A stretch of DNA of 64,000 bases, from the NCBI GenBank assembly GCA_027475525.1, contig JAMWFC010000126.1, positions 248,001-312,000 on the forward strand, in the 5' to 3' direction. The stretch's first letter is position 1. Each line of letters begins with the position of its first letter. Below, piece after piece: positions 22,411 to 34,077 of this stretch. The position numbers were made by a program, and so were the translations under genes. The notes under the pieces are model-generated. The model saw only the letters and a list, made by a program, of their open reading frames with translations. It had not been told where the DNA came from and did not search any database. The stretch comes from Macrolepiota albuminosa. Lineage: Eukaryota > Basidiomycota > Agaricomycetes > Agaricales > Agaricaceae.

Positions 22411-22961
22411 TATCTGATGGCTGTGTATCAATCGTATATTTGAATTATACACAGCCACCAGGGGTCGGGTCCAACGCTCAATTACTGGCTTAGTCGCATC
22501 CAAATAAGCCTTTTCTATCTTAATAGCCTTATCCTTCAAATTCTTCATTTGTGTAAACAGTGGGTTTTGCTCGTGGTGGTGGCAAACTTTCTTCATTGGG
22601 TTTTTTATGCTACCCTACCAGTACCATTTTAGTTACGCATATACTGTTCATCTGTGGGTCTACCCAGGTGTCTACTAAACGATAAGTCCTTATCTACCAT
22701 GTAGCGTAAGTAGATAGCATTTCAGACATACGGCCATATTGAATTATTTGTTCTGATAGTGTTATTGTGGCTATGCATTGTTTGAGTATACGACTAATGC
22801 ACAGCCACAATATCCATGACATTGTGTTGATTACTACATGTATAGACTGAATTCCGTATTATTACCTTATTTCGAGTGCAAAATCGTATAATTCTAAAAG
22901 TCGTGTAATCTTGTTTTCACCTTCATGTATCATTTGAGGTGATATATCCATCAATATCGGA

Positions 22962-23115
22962 TTCAATATTTCTTGTACCGCATTTTATAAAAGTGTTGTG
23001 ATTAGATAATTCATTGATCAGGCATTAAGAAAAAAAAATTCAATATTTCTTGTACCGCATTTTATAAAAGTGTTGTGATTAGATAATTCATTGATCAGGC
23101 ATTAAGAAAAAAAAA
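22962..23115. repeat. 77-bp adjacent duplication (exact)
   Basis: 22962-23038 recurs at 23039-23115. Probable assembly overlap. Confidence 0.9.
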
Positions 23116-23314
23116 ATATATATATATATATTATTATTTCCTTCAGTAGATATTGGCAAATCATTTGTCCATATGATTGATTATGTAATCAATGTGTTGT
23201 TTTGATGTAATGACGCTTATTACTATACTCACTGGTGGAAAACAAACAAAATGAAGTCGCTGTATTATATTCAAACGTTAAAATGCTAATGTTGTTGGAA
23301 CCTGAACCAGTGGG

Positions 23315-23710
23315 ACCTATATGAACACAGATACCGTAAGTATCTAAATCCTCAGTCTGTGTAATAACAACTCGATTTCTGTACCTATATGAACACATAT
23401 ACCGTAAGTATCTAAATCTAAGGTACAGTTAGTCAATTATCATAAGTTCGTAGGTAATGTGGGCTCACCCTCAGTCTGTGTAATAACGACTGAGGGTACC
23501 ATTCAACGTCCATGCGACTATATACTTGCACAACTGCTTTGTCCGTATGAGCGTGATGAGTGTGATATTGTAAAGGGTGATTGTTCTTTGATCATCGCTT
23601 ATGGTGCCGTGATTATAGATTAGAACAAATGCAGATACTGGGTACTTATGTGAATAGTGCCATGATTATAGATTACAACAAATGCGGATACTGGGTACTT
23701 ATGTCAATAT
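23315..23710. repeat. Two short diverged tandem repeats
   Basis: ACCTATATGAACACA at 23315 and 23383 (period 68), and GTGCCRTGATTATAGATTA at 23604 and 23657 (period 53). Both pairs carry mismatches, so they are real minirepeats rather than the 77-bp artefact class. Confidence 0.65.
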
Positions 23711-23865
23711 AGGAAGGCAATGAGGAGATGGCAATGAAAGATTGCAGAACAGTTCAGGGAAGGCCGATTGACCTTATGTGATAAATAGGACAATCCAGCA
23801 AAAATATAGCGAACCGCATTAGGTAGAAATGGCTCAAGGAATAGTAGCGATGCCATCGTAAGAGA

Positions 23866-24945
23866 TCAGTTGTCAATGTTCATGTAATTCAACATTTGTT
23901 TCTTGAAAATGCCGGTACTGACCACCTTGCTGGCCCTCTGTCGGTTTTCTCTGTCATCTTCATACGGTAGGAGCTTCCTTTTCACCGGCTCGTAGTCTTT
24001 GCATTTGAGTGGTTGCCTCTTCCTCTTCTTAGTAATTGTCAGTGTGAGCATAATACATTTATTGTTTATATGGCCGCTCACTAGTGCAAGTGTTTCGTCC
24101 AGCAGCGTTATCGATCTCAAAACTGTTAACATCTTGTACTTCCCTCCCCTCAATGGAACGACTGCGAAGGAAACCTGGGCCGCAACTATATCGCCGAGAT
24201 GGAAGGTCTGCGGTTTGATCCTCTTGAACCTTTGATTTGTGTGAGCATATATGTTTTATGGTCATTGTCTATATCTACGTACGTTTTGTCTCCGTCTAGG
24301 GTTATCCTTGCTTGTGCGTACTCGATGACATTGTCTGATGTCCTCTTGAACCCCCCTCGTGCAATTTTTTCAAGCAGTGTCCTTTTTGAACAGAATGTGA
24401 ACTTCTCGTTTGTCTGAGTCCTTTGCGGGTGTAAATACCCTGTTGTTTGCATACAATATCTTGTTTCCTTCATCTGACATTTCTTCTGACCATTCTTCCA
24501 GTTCGCCCTCTTTGAACTCTTGTTTGCATACAATATCTTGTTTCCTTCATCTGACATTTCTTCTGACCATTCTTCCAGTTTGCCCTCTTTGAACTCCCAG
24601 TATACTATTGTTGCCGCAGCAATGGCGTCGTCAAACTGCTGCATGCCAAGACCACCCAATTTTATTGACTGTTTGAGGTATTTGCATTTCCGGTTGAATT
24701 TACTATATATCTATCAGCCATCTTTGATATGTGTAGCGACGTTGAAGACTCACTTTATAGATCCTCCTATCTTAAACGGGGGCAAATCTATGTCTGCTAT
24801 TGCACCATACACCGTGAATGTTGCTTCCTTGTTCGTCACCTTGCCGTCCTCATCTGCTAGCAGTAGTCTCCATATTTTTGGGCTCTCGTATTGCCGGACT
24901 ATTACCGTATTTTTCCATTCCGGAATCTTCACGATCCATTAAATC
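23866..24945 (-). CDS. Spliced gene of unknown function (3' part well supported)
   Basis: Minus-strand frames join through two good introns. The first starts at GTGAGTC after GGSIK (about 24753) and ends at ATATATAG about 51 nt on. The joined frame then reads KFNRKCKYLKQSIKLGGLG and AATIVYWEFKEG. The second is GTACGTAG...ATCAAAG (about 24281-24229), after LDGDK, and rejoins in phase with FKRIKPQTFHLGDIVAAQ. The last exon ends with a lysine/arginine-rich tail (KKRKRQPLKCKDYEPVKRK) and a stop at 23866. The middle is disturbed by a 77-bp duplication (24443-24596), which shifts the frame; collapsing it is needed before modelling. The 5' end is not fixed; the first ATG in frame is at 24932. CpG is normal. 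I do not recognise a domain. Confidence 0.5.
24443..24596. repeat. 77-bp adjacent duplication (1 mismatch)
   Basis: 24443-24519 recurs at 24520-24596 with one C/T difference (GTTCGCC against GTTTGCC). Located inside a gene and frame-shifting. Confidence 0.9.
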
Positions 24946-25252
24946 TATGTGTGGACACCATACATATATATTTTCATTTCACCTGAAGAATGTCATGAAG
25001 TCGTGCTTCTCCCCGGTGCTCGTCATACTCAACATGTCGTTCCAAGGTACTTCCTATGTCAATGTCCATGTAAATATATATATTTTTCTTTTATAATTCT
25101 AAAAGGCTTCATTCAGTATGCACTTGCATTGCTTTTGTCGTACTCGTTGTTCATTTGTGTATACGTGTATGCGATGATAAGATGGGCTACGGAATGTCTG
25201 GTGAGCTGATGCTGTCTCGTGTCGTACGGCAGACGTCTATTATAAACATCTT

Positions 25253-25406
25253 TTCAGGGTCGACTATCTGCGTGGCTTCTTGTTCTCATGTCGCGTTGCA
25301 TCGGTATAATTCAGACAACGTTTAAGGGTTTCAGGGTCGACTATCTGCGTGGCTTCTTGTTCTCATGTCGCGTTGCATCGGTATAATTCAGACAACGTTT
25401 AAGGGT
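25253..25406. repeat. 77-bp adjacent duplication (exact)
   Basis: 25253-25329 recurs at 25330-25406. Probable assembly overlap. Confidence 0.9.
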
Positions 25407-25468
25407 TGACTGTCTGTCTGGCTTCTTAGCGATTTGGATATATTTTATCTCTCCTATTCAACGTGTTG

Positions 25469-25622
25469 GGAAAGATAAGACCGACCCGATTTGTTGCGTC
25501 TCCCTGTCTGCAAAACCTCTAACTGTCTCACAGGCAACTTCTTTCGGAAAGATAAGACCGACCCGATTTGTTGCGTCTCCCTGTCTGCAAAACCTCTAAC
25601 TGTCTCACAGGCAACTTCTTTC
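25469..25622. repeat. 77-bp adjacent duplication (exact)
   Basis: 25469-25545 recurs at 25546-25622. Probable assembly overlap. Confidence 0.9.
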
Positions 25623-26411
25623 CCATGGATTCTCCCATCCCACGGGATTGTGTTCTTTTCTCTTTGTTTCGAAGCATGTGCATTTCCGCGTCGATATATT
25701 GCTTATTCCGTTGTATTAATTTATTTGATTTTGGCTTATAGATTGTCTGTTCCCTTGATACTGAGTGGGTTACTTGCTTCTATCATCTTTTAGGATTGAA
25801 ATAGGTTAATTCAAACTGACTGATTAGTTTGCCTATTCATATTACCTACATATTACTCTGTTATTACTATGGGATTGAACAAGGCTACTTCAAATTAACC
25901 TTTTGGCTTGCCTATTGTATCCCTTCCTTCTTACACCGTTATTGCTACATTTCTCGTAGTATCTGGATCTTTCCGCTTTTTTGCTTTTCTACATCCAGGC
26001 TCGCCAGTCTGGCGCATGTAGAGCTTATGTGAAGTCGCATTTTCTTACGCAGGTGGTGTCGTTCAATTTGTCTAAGTGAGTATTAATTACTCTTTATCCG
26101 TCTACCAAATGGCTGGCTCAAAGCTTCTAACCCAATGTAAACTCTGTGTTTCTGTATTTTTATTTTTATTTTTATTTGTTTTAAACCCTTTTCCCCTATA
26201 TTTGGCCTGTATATTCAGTTTATCATTCAACCATGGGTACTTGTACTATTATATTTGGATTATTCAACTTCCGTTACTTTTGACGTTTACGTGTCTGTTA
26301 GTCTGCCGGGACACCATAAAACCTGCGTGCTGTAGGCATCCTTATCCTCACTCTTCTGCTCTATCTATCTCTCGCTGTATTTGTTTCTATTTTGTTATAC
26401 TTGGTACTATC

Positions 26412-26498
26412 ATGCCCCCACGCAAAAAGTCAAAGAAGACCACAGATAAACCAGAAGATGTGACGCGTCCTTTGTACAAGCAGCTGCAAGCTTTGTAA
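26412..26498 (+). CDS. Putative orphan first exon (28 codons), gene cut by copia remnant
   Basis: ATG followed by a basic start MPPRKKSKKTTDKPEDV and ending KQLQAL, then TTTGTAAAT, which could be a 5' splice site (GTAAAT). It keeps CpG, while everything from about 26500 on is CpG-poor copia sequence. I infer the first exon of a host gene, possibly nuclear from the lysine cluster, whose remainder is displaced or lost. Low confidence. Confidence 0.3.
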   Translation: MPPRKKSKKTTDKPEDVTRPLYKQLQAL

Positions 26499-26500
26499 AT

Positions 26501-27735
26501 TTATGTCTGCCTACGTATTATTTTTATACTGATATATTTGACTATAAGAAATGCAGACCAATTGAACGTGTGCGTTATGTAATCATTCGTATGTATGACC
26601 TTGACATGCGCTATCCATTTTTGGACTTGTCTGCAGCCATGGATTCTGAATTTGCCACCTTTTGCCATAGACCCTATTAAATCTCCATGGTCAGGGGTAT
26701 TGTATGTGATGAAGTCTGATTTCTCTGTAAAGAAGTGGTGGCTTGCAGCTGAGTCAGCATATGTGATGGTTTCCTGTTTTGAATCTCTATTGTTTACCGC
26801 TGACATAGTCATGAATGCAAAACATCAAACATTATCAGCATTGCTAGCTGAGACTACCGTAGTGTTAGCCTATGGTGGTGCCATAGGAGTAGTCATTGTC
26901 ATTGGTTGTGGGTTATTAGAGGCTGCTGTTGTACTCTGGGACTGCTTATTCCCCTTTTTCCACCAGTCAGGGAATTGTCCCTTCATTCCTCCACCTTTTC
27001 TGAAGCATTTCTCTTTCAAATGGCCAGTCCTTTTGCAATTGTCGCATACTACTTTCTCCTTATCTCCTTGATAATTCCCAGCCTGAGTTGACAATGCTTG
27101 TACTGACTTGGCTGGCACTACCACATTTGGTCCATGTAATAACAATGCATGCATGGTGAGTCTCGCAATAACTTTGGCTGATGTATTCTCTGTTAAGAGT
27201 GCACCAGTTACTGATGCCCAAGAGATGTATGTGCAGAAATGTTTATCGTCAATTCCTGCTCCTTGGTTGTTTGCCTTGGCCCAAGTGGTACACATAGCTC
27301 AGAAATGTGATTCAATGTTAGACCCATCCATGTATTTGATGGTGTTTAACTCCTCTTCAGTGTGAATTAGTCCCAGATCAGACTTAGCATTGTGAATCAT
27401 GGTGAGTGATGCCCATGCCTCCGCTGCTAATCCTTCCATAATTTACTCTGGCTCCAACTGGATTTATAACATTCAGAGTGATCATACTACACGCATATGC
27501 ATCATGTTGAATCCATTCTTTGGCTGTTGGGTTTGATGCTCCCCACCACTTCGTTTCTACAATGTTCTGCTCATCTTCGTTCTTTCCTCAGCCATGATCT
27601 GGATTTATGATTGTCCCATTTAAGTATCCCAGCAATCCTTGCCCACATGCAGCTTTGGTTATAATTGTCTTAAATGCCATTCAGTTTGTTCCATTGAATT
27701 TCTCATCCATCAGTAACAAAAACAGCCAGATCAAT
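26501..27735 (-). pseudogene. Ty1/copia gag-protease remnant
   Basis: Reading the minus strand from about 27735, broken gag frames carry fragments such as NPTAKEWIQHD. Then 27295-26870 gives a gag C-terminus with the CCHC knuckle CDNCKRTGHLKEKC, and 26812-26501 has TYADSAASHHFF followed by FITYNTPDHG and KGGKFRIHG, the copia protease pattern (DSGAS, here DSAAS). Integrase and RT are missing, so the copy ends at the protease. CpG-poor with several stops, so dead. The DSG-to-DSA change also removes the catalytic loop glycine. Confidence 0.75.
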
Positions 27736-28983
27736 CCCATCAAGCAATCATGAGTTGATCATGATCAAAACTCGACACACACATTGTCATCTCCCTTACA
27801 TTCCACACACCACCACTACTCTGTAATCAGCACCACCAATTCTACCATAGCACTACAATGAAGGTGCTAGGAGAGAAGCAGAGAAGCCAGGAGCAAAAGA
27901 GAGGAAAGGAGGGAAAAATAGAACAAGGTGTAGCTGACAAAATCAGTGGAGAAACGTTTAGCCTCACTACCAAGTGACGGCAATGCTGCCACCATGGCCC
28001 AGACCTGGCAACACGTTGAACCAAATACCCAGCACCAGTTGCAGGTTGAAACACTGGCTAAACACACCAGTACAATGTGGTCTGTGCATGATGGAAAAAG
28101 TATAAAAAGGAGAGGAATTGAGAGGAGTCAGGCAAGCAACTCACTTGCCACGGCTCAGAGTCCCCAGTGAGTGGACATCTTAGGCCAACAAGCACTTTAG
28201 TTGACTTTGGACATTAGTAATAATACTTATCTGTGCCCATTTTGAGTGTGAACTAAGTTTTTCATTCAAAAAAAAATAAATTAAAAATTAAACAACACTT
28301 TTACAAAGTGTGCATGAGTGTAACTCTTGCCTCACATACTCTGTGAAACTAAGCAAGTTGAAATATAATAAAAGTTCAGTTTAAATTCCATTTTGAGCTA
28401 CTTTACATAAAGGAAACTGCCTCATTTTGCATCAGCATTCACCATCAACCTTGCCAAGGATCTTTCAGTCAGATTGTTGATTAATTTGGTCTGATACTAC
28501 AGACTTGATGGGTTCAACTTCAGTCAGCTCAGAGTCACATATGTCGGCTGCCATGACTTTGTGTAAGTAAATTAAATTCTGGGCACCAATGAAACTGATC
28601 TTATCATCTGCCACAGCACACAATTACTCCTCAGGCTTATTCAACATAAATACTGCTCAGACACTTGTAACAAAACATTGAGTCTGATCATTGGCTAAAT
28701 GGCTTTCAGATATTATTCAAACAATAAACCACCAACTCCTCTTTTTATTGATGAAGGATGCTTTACTGACCTATTCTTCGTTCACTTCACTCCAAATATG
28801 AGGATCTATAATTGAGATCTCCATTATCTGTCAATAGTGGAAACTTGTGTAATTGCTCTTCATCATAGATTGCCGCTAAACGTGACACTCCAACCACACT
28901 CATTCTCTATTTCCTGTCCTGACATATGCTCCTTACATAACCTCCATAAAATGTATATATACCTCAATCTGTTGTAGTGTAAG
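27736..28983. other. Old repeat DNA; possible LTR with a TATA-like box near 28097
   Basis: GGTCTGTGCATGATGG, then AAGTATAAAAAGGAGAG and CCCCAGTGAGTGGACATCTTAGGCCA, resembles the promoter half of family C LTRs (GGTCTGTGCACCAG, AGTATAAATAG, GGGAGTGAATCACTTAGGC). I infer a diverged LTR around 27.8-28.3 kb without clear ends. From 28.3 to 28.98 kb I see nothing specific. Confidence 0.35.
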
Positions 28984-29750
28984 TGTTACAACCCCTCCTA
29001 CCTGGAACCACCCCAGGACATCCCCAGAACTCTATCCAGAGCCCCTCCTCCAACCCTATGACACAACCCCCTGCCATCACAAGCAGCAAGGCCTGCCATC
29101 ATGCAGTACCCCCAACAGCCCCGCATTATGGACCCCAGGACTACCCAACGGCCTGACCACCATCCCGGAATCACCAATCAGATCACGCCATTCAACCCGG
29201 CCATCACACATCACGCATCATGACTCACCCTCTGTGCCAATTGATTGTGTGCCCTGCATGCATGATCTCTGGTATACAGTCTCCTTCCTCTACTCAATGC
29301 CCCCCAGAACTTGTCCCAGACACCCCAGAACTGTGTAGTACTTATAGAGTAGCCCCCTCCTTGTATTCACTAATCTTGATATTGCATTTGATTGTTTGTG
29401 TGCCCTGTGATTGACTGGTACACACTGACTGGTACGCTTGACTGGCATGCTTTGACTAGCATGCTCAATTTGTTCATGTGCTCTTAAGATTGGTACGCAC
29501 TTTGCAACTTAAACTTTACTAACTGGGTCTTGTCCTAGAACCTCTGGTTCTTGACTCGACTCCATCCTCTTAATTCCTTTTGACTTCATCTGATCCCCAG
29601 ACCAAGTCCCTTATCTCAGGAATCCCCCTGTTCACATCTTAAACCCCAGAGCTCAGCCCAGAGTTCCAGACACTGGAGTACCTGTAGATCAAGTCCACCT
29701 TGTAAGGGCGTTGCTTTTTCAGAAAGCCCCTAACTCAGCAGAACCTGACA
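28984..29750 (+). mobile_element. 5' LTR of gypsy element A1
   Basis: Starts TGTTACAACC and ends GAACCTGACA. It aligns along its length with the reverse complement of 51257-51996, whose ends are TGTCACGACC and GAACCTGACA; CG positions there are CA or TG here. It is followed by TAATATCAAGAC, which may be a decayed initiator-Met primer site. It heads the pol-bearing element that follows on the same strand. Confidence 0.88.
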
Positions 29751-29783
29751 TAATATCAAGACTCTCTCCTTACACTGTTCTTG

Positions 29784-30409
29784 ATGGCTATGTATACTCA
29801 TACCTACTACCCCACAGATTACCAGACTGACCCCTATGGACATCTGGTCCCTGACCACTACTCTGCACAGACCCTCTGCCCCATCTACCCATCTCTCCCG
29901 TATGAACCCCAATGCCTCCACTGCCACTGGGCCCCTGATCTGTCCCTTTACAATCTGGGGCCCTCAGCCAGCTGGGCCCCTCCACCCAACCTAGCCATGG
30001 CCCGACCTGTAGAGGCCCCCTTGTACGGGAGCATCCCTGGGGGCCTACTGGAGACCCTGCCCATCCTTAGTGGACCTTGCCCAATCCCCCCAGCAAGGGT
30101 TCCTTTGACCCCACCCCCTATTACAGTTACCAATGCCCTGCCCCCCAACTCTGCGGACCTCCCAACTATGATTACTCCCCCTCAACACTACCCAGCCACT
30201 GCCCACCTGCACAGACCCCTCCATTGCCAATGGGACAACAACACTTTGAGGAGTATGAACGTCAATGGAACAAGGTGCTCCGCTCGCTCAGGATCTCGCC
30301 AGAGAACTTCATGCAGTGGATGAGGGCATTACTCACAGAATTTGGACACAATGACTTCAAAGGCACTCTGGAGGACTGGGCCCACTGCTTGGTGGAATTT
30401 GGAAATTGA
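29784..30409 (+). pseudogene. Proline-rich leader ORF of A1
   Basis: Directly after the LTR come two overlapping frames, both proline/tyrosine-rich. One ends with MGQQHFEEYERQWNKVL and WMRALLTEFGHNDFKGTL. It stands before the gag proper and may be the N-terminal part of Gag or a separate small ORF. One frame change near 30230 would join them. No family recognised. Confidence 0.45.
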
Positions 30410-30521
30410 CTCATGTGAGGAGAACTGACAAAAGTATTTCTCAGTCTTCATCTTATCTCTGGACCTGCAAGTAGCAACAGTCGCAAAGAATAATAGTTTT
30501 TATTTTTGCGTTTGCTTACAT

Positions 30522-30548
30522 GGAGTTCAACCTCTTATGTTGAACTCC
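30522..30548 (+). other. Hairpin between the A1 leader ORF and gag
   Basis: A perfect 10-bp stem, GGAGTTCAAC / GTTGAACTCC, with the 7-nt loop CTCTTAT. The right-arm sequence CGTTGAACTCCAG recurs at about 30605. It lies in a non-coding spacer of about 280 nt before the ATG at 30692. Confidence 0.6.
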
Positions 30549-30691
30549 AGGTAAGCACAATATTACTATTCTGTCCATACAATACACAATATTAAACCTC
30601 TTACGTTGAACTCCAGTTCTGTCTAATATCTAAGTTGAAATTTCATCGTTGCTTACCTGCGCTGACCGCAACCTTCCTCATGCACATTCAA

Positions 30692-32750
30692 GATGTCCCT
30701 TCATCAAGAACTCCCAGAACAGGCTATGGTAAAGTACAGGCGCAACATGATCCTCCACAAAGAGCTGCAGCAACTGCTTGATGAAGTCCACATGTCCCCC
30801 TCCTCTCGACCCCTCAACAACTCTGCAGACCCTGGTCACTCAATTCACATCTGATAGGAACCTCTGGAACCAGCCCCAGCAGCCCCCACAGTCCTGACCC
30901 CAGAGCAACAACAACAGGAAGAACAGCAGAATGCCTCAGCTATACTGTGGTCCCTCAACCTGATGGGTGGGCTATTTGACCAGCCCACTGCCCACATGGT
31001 AGGCTTGTTGACTTGCTGTAGGGCTAACTCCATTTCTAGCACCTTCAAGATCTGGAGACAGCCCCAGAGACCTTTGGAACCGCTCTCATCAATGGACAAT
31101 GCCTGACCCCCACCCCTGGGCTGACACCTCTAGTACGGACAACATGCTGTGCTACATTGACAAGCTCACTCAAGGCGACAATGAATGATGTCCTGCACCT
31201 GCAACAACCCTGGCACCGCCACCTACATCCATCCTGGCCCCTCCTGAGCCCAACTTCCATCATGACCCCCTGCTCCACTTTGATCTGCGGAACCCTCCAT
31301 GGCCTCCGATGCAAGCCCAACCCTCCCAGGTTGAATATCCCCCATGCGACCTGGCAACCGACCCAGCACATGGCCCACCACAGATCAACTCAGAACTGCT
31401 GAACCCTCCCCGACTGCCTCTGCCACCCTCAGCTGACCCCCAAGGACGACCCCCCAGCCTGCCACCCCTGCCACCCCCTGCATAGAGACCCAGACCTCCC
31501 CCCAACAGGAACAAACCCCCTTGGGACAATGGACCTCCAGGCCATGGACCCCCAGGTGAGCCACCTGGAGGAGACCCTCCAGAAGGGTGGGGCTCCGCTC
31601 TCAGCACCTTTCCTCTCAAGGAGTGGGGGTAACCACTATTATTACTATTACAATGCAGGACCCCCTCCCTGCAATGCAGCAGGACCAGATGATGCCCACG
31701 ACACCCTTGCCCATGAAGGATGCCTGAATATTCAGAAGCCCAATGGATTTATAGGCTGGGACCTCCAGAAATGGTATACCTTCCTAACTCAGTGTCTTAA
31801 TATGTTTCAGGTAAAGCCACTCACATTTCAGGTTGACAGCTCCAGAGTGGCCTTTGCCACCTTGTACCTCCAGGAGATTGCCTTTGACCACTCCATGGCC
31901 CTCATCCAGTGTGACCCCAACAACCCAGCACTCTCCTGCTGGCAAGCCTTTGTTGACAAGTTCTCCAGGAAGTTTGGGATCTATGACACCGTGGCCAAGG
32001 CTAAGGACAACCTTTTCAACCTCTGAATGTGTTCTGAAGAACACTTCACCACTTTCATTGTATGTTTCAAGAAGGAAGCTTACAAAACAGGCTGGAATTA
32101 TAGTGCTCTCTGGTATGCCCTCTGCCATGCACTGCCACAATGCATCAAGAATGTCCTCTGACTCACCCCAAAACAACCCTCCTATGATGGGTACAAGGCC
32201 CTTGTCATGCAAATCAACCAGCACTACTGGAAAGACCACAGCGAATACTTGAACCTGCAAGGAGGCCCACTCTGGTCCTCTGGAGAACCCTCTAATCCCC
32301 TGACCTGGAACCCCAGCCCACCCCCTTTCCCCAGCAGCCACCTCTGGTAAGTTGTGGTCCCCCCAATGCTAACCCTGGCAGTGGTGCCCACCTCCAGGCC
32401 CAGCTCAACACTGCCATGGCCATCAATGACCCTGGTGACAGCCCACACCCCAACAAGCTTCCAGAAGACCCAGACAACCCCAAACTCCCTGATGAGAGGG
32501 ATGAAGAGGCCTTCTGGGCTAACCAACTTCAGAAGAAGGGATGGCCTTGGATTGAGGTTCCAAAGGATGTGCAGGATTGACAGAGAAGGGAGGGTGCCTG
32601 TATACTCTGCAGTGAGAAAGACCACTTCATCCTCAAGTGCCCCCAACAACAGACCATGGGACATGCCACCTGGACTTTCAAGAGAGAAGACACCACCTAC
32701 GAGTACTTGGAAAACAACCTGGCAATTTAGACCTGGAAGATGCACTAACT
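30692..32750 (+). pseudogene. A1 Gag: coiled coil, capsid-like region, CCHC knuckle
   Basis: Begins MSLHQELPEQAMVKYRRNM with a short helical stretch, then a proline-rich part broken by frame changes. From about 31720 there is a capsid-like region: PNGFIGWDLQKWYTFLTQC, LYLQEIAFDH, and CWQAFVDKFSRKFG, which fit the retrotransposon Gag capsid pattern (W..F, aliphatic L-G-like turn, W..F...F). CILCSEKDHFILKC (about 32598-32640) is a CCHC zinc knuckle. Stops at 32024, 32159, 32348 and 32577 interrupt it, three of the four being TGA at positions where CGA would suit. Confidence 0.75.
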
Positions 32751-32782
32751 CACAGAATTGACCCTTCTCTCACCTATGCTCA

Positions 32783-33301
32783 ATGACACTCGTACAAGAC
32801 ACCCTTACGGCTTACCTACCCTCCCACTCCTTGCACTCCCTTCTCCTGAAAACCCACATCACCTCCTCTGGAGACCCCCTCAACATCCTTGTCGATAGTG
32901 GTGCCACAGACAATTTCATTGATGAGGCCTGGTCCTCCTCCACCCTGAAGCCCACCCAACGACTCCCAATCTCCATCCAACTTTGCCTCTTTGATGGAGA
33001 TGCCTCCACGGCTGGAGATATCACTTATTTTGTGTGTATGCCTGTTACCTTTGCCAACAGACAAACTCACACTCTCCAGATGTTGGTAACCAAACTCTAC
33101 CCCTCCGCACCTCTGATCCTGGGGCTCCCTTGGCTCTGGGACACCAATCCCCACATTGACTGGCAACACCTCACCCTCCGGCTAAATTGGGGACCAACAA
33201 CCAATGACCAGCAGCTCCCCTTTGACATCCCCAATCCTCCAAGCTCCGATCCAACCCTGAAAGACCCTCTAGATAAACCCACATCATTCTCCAGGCTCTA
33301 G
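32783..33301 (+). pseudogene. A1 retropepsin domain 1
   Basis: LVDSGATDNFIDEAW is an intact retropepsin active-site loop (D-S/T-G-A). PLILGLPWLWDTNPHIDW is the second conserved part of Ty3/gypsy proteases (ILG.PWL). The frame of 172 codons is open to a TAG at 33299. It directly precedes a second, similar domain. Confidence 0.75.
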
Positions 33302-33310
33302 TCTTGCTCA

Positions 33311-33793
33311 TTGAGATCCTTCATCATCAATGCCAGGTTGGACAGCACCCCGGGACCATTATCAGCCCTCATCAACAGCGGGGCCACTAGAGTCTTTGCC
33401 AGCAATGCCCTTGACCTCTCCCACGATCCCCTTGATCAACCTCTCAACTTGCAGCAACTTGACAGTACCTCCTTCTCCTCCAGCCCCATCAGGAGGTCTT
33501 ACTTGGGGCACGTGATTCTGGACAATAGTTTTGAATTCACGTCAGACTTGCTAGTCATGTGGCTTCACAACTTGACTCCACTTATACTGGGATTCCCCTG
33601 GCTATGGGACGTGAAATCTGATGTTGACTGGAGGATGCTTACCATGACGTTCCCAGGACCTGAGGACCACTCAATGACCACTGTACACCTCTGGGCCCTT
33701 GGAAGCAACCTGACAACTGAGACCCCGAGCCCTGGAACCAGTCCCAAGCTTCTTGGATTGACATCCTTGACTATGCTCCTGACGCCTGCCTGA
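33311..33793 (+). pseudogene. A1 retropepsin-like domain 2
   Basis: This repeats the layout of domain 1: ALINSGATRVFASNAL at the active-site position, and LTPLILGFPWLWDVKSDVDW at the flap-distal part. The active-site Asp is Asn (AAC); an ancestral ATCGAC would become ATCAAC by CpG decay, so the loss is probably secondary. Two protease-like domains in a row are unusual in a gypsy Pol; one may have had a structural rather than catalytic role. Confidence 0.6.
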
Positions 33794-34077
33794 GTCCGCA
33801 AGACCCCTGACCAACCTCCCAACATTTCCTGGAACAAGTACAAGGGACCAAACTACCCAACCTAGTCTCAGACATATACTCCTCCCATTCCGGCTGGTGG
33901 CCTGACACCCCTGATCAACCCAGAGGTGCTTGACATCAAGATCATTGGGGCCACCCCCTTTGCACATCTCATGCAGGAAGGAACCCCCACGTTTCAACTG
34001 CACACCTTGCTCTCCCTTCTAAAAGAACACCTATGAGCAGATACCAACCCAGAGAAAAAAACTGAGGAACAGATCTT

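Larger units (their letters stand above)
22411..23865. other. Non-coding stretch with small tandem repeats
   Basis: Contains a 77-bp duplication, an AT dinucleotide run near 23115-23135, and two natural two-copy repeats (periods 68 and 53 bp). No gene recognised. Confidence 0.4.
24946..26411. other. No confident gene; two 77-bp duplications
   Basis: Frames such as 25491-25793 and 26076-26498 run through duplicated or hydrophobic low-complexity sequence and show no motif. This region could be the promoter side of the genes at 24945 (minus) and 26412 (plus). Confidence 0.35.

Noticed and set aside
32224..32745. A 173-codon minus-strand frame in A1
   Set aside because: It is the shadow of the gag end, whose CCHC knuckle lies on the plus strand.
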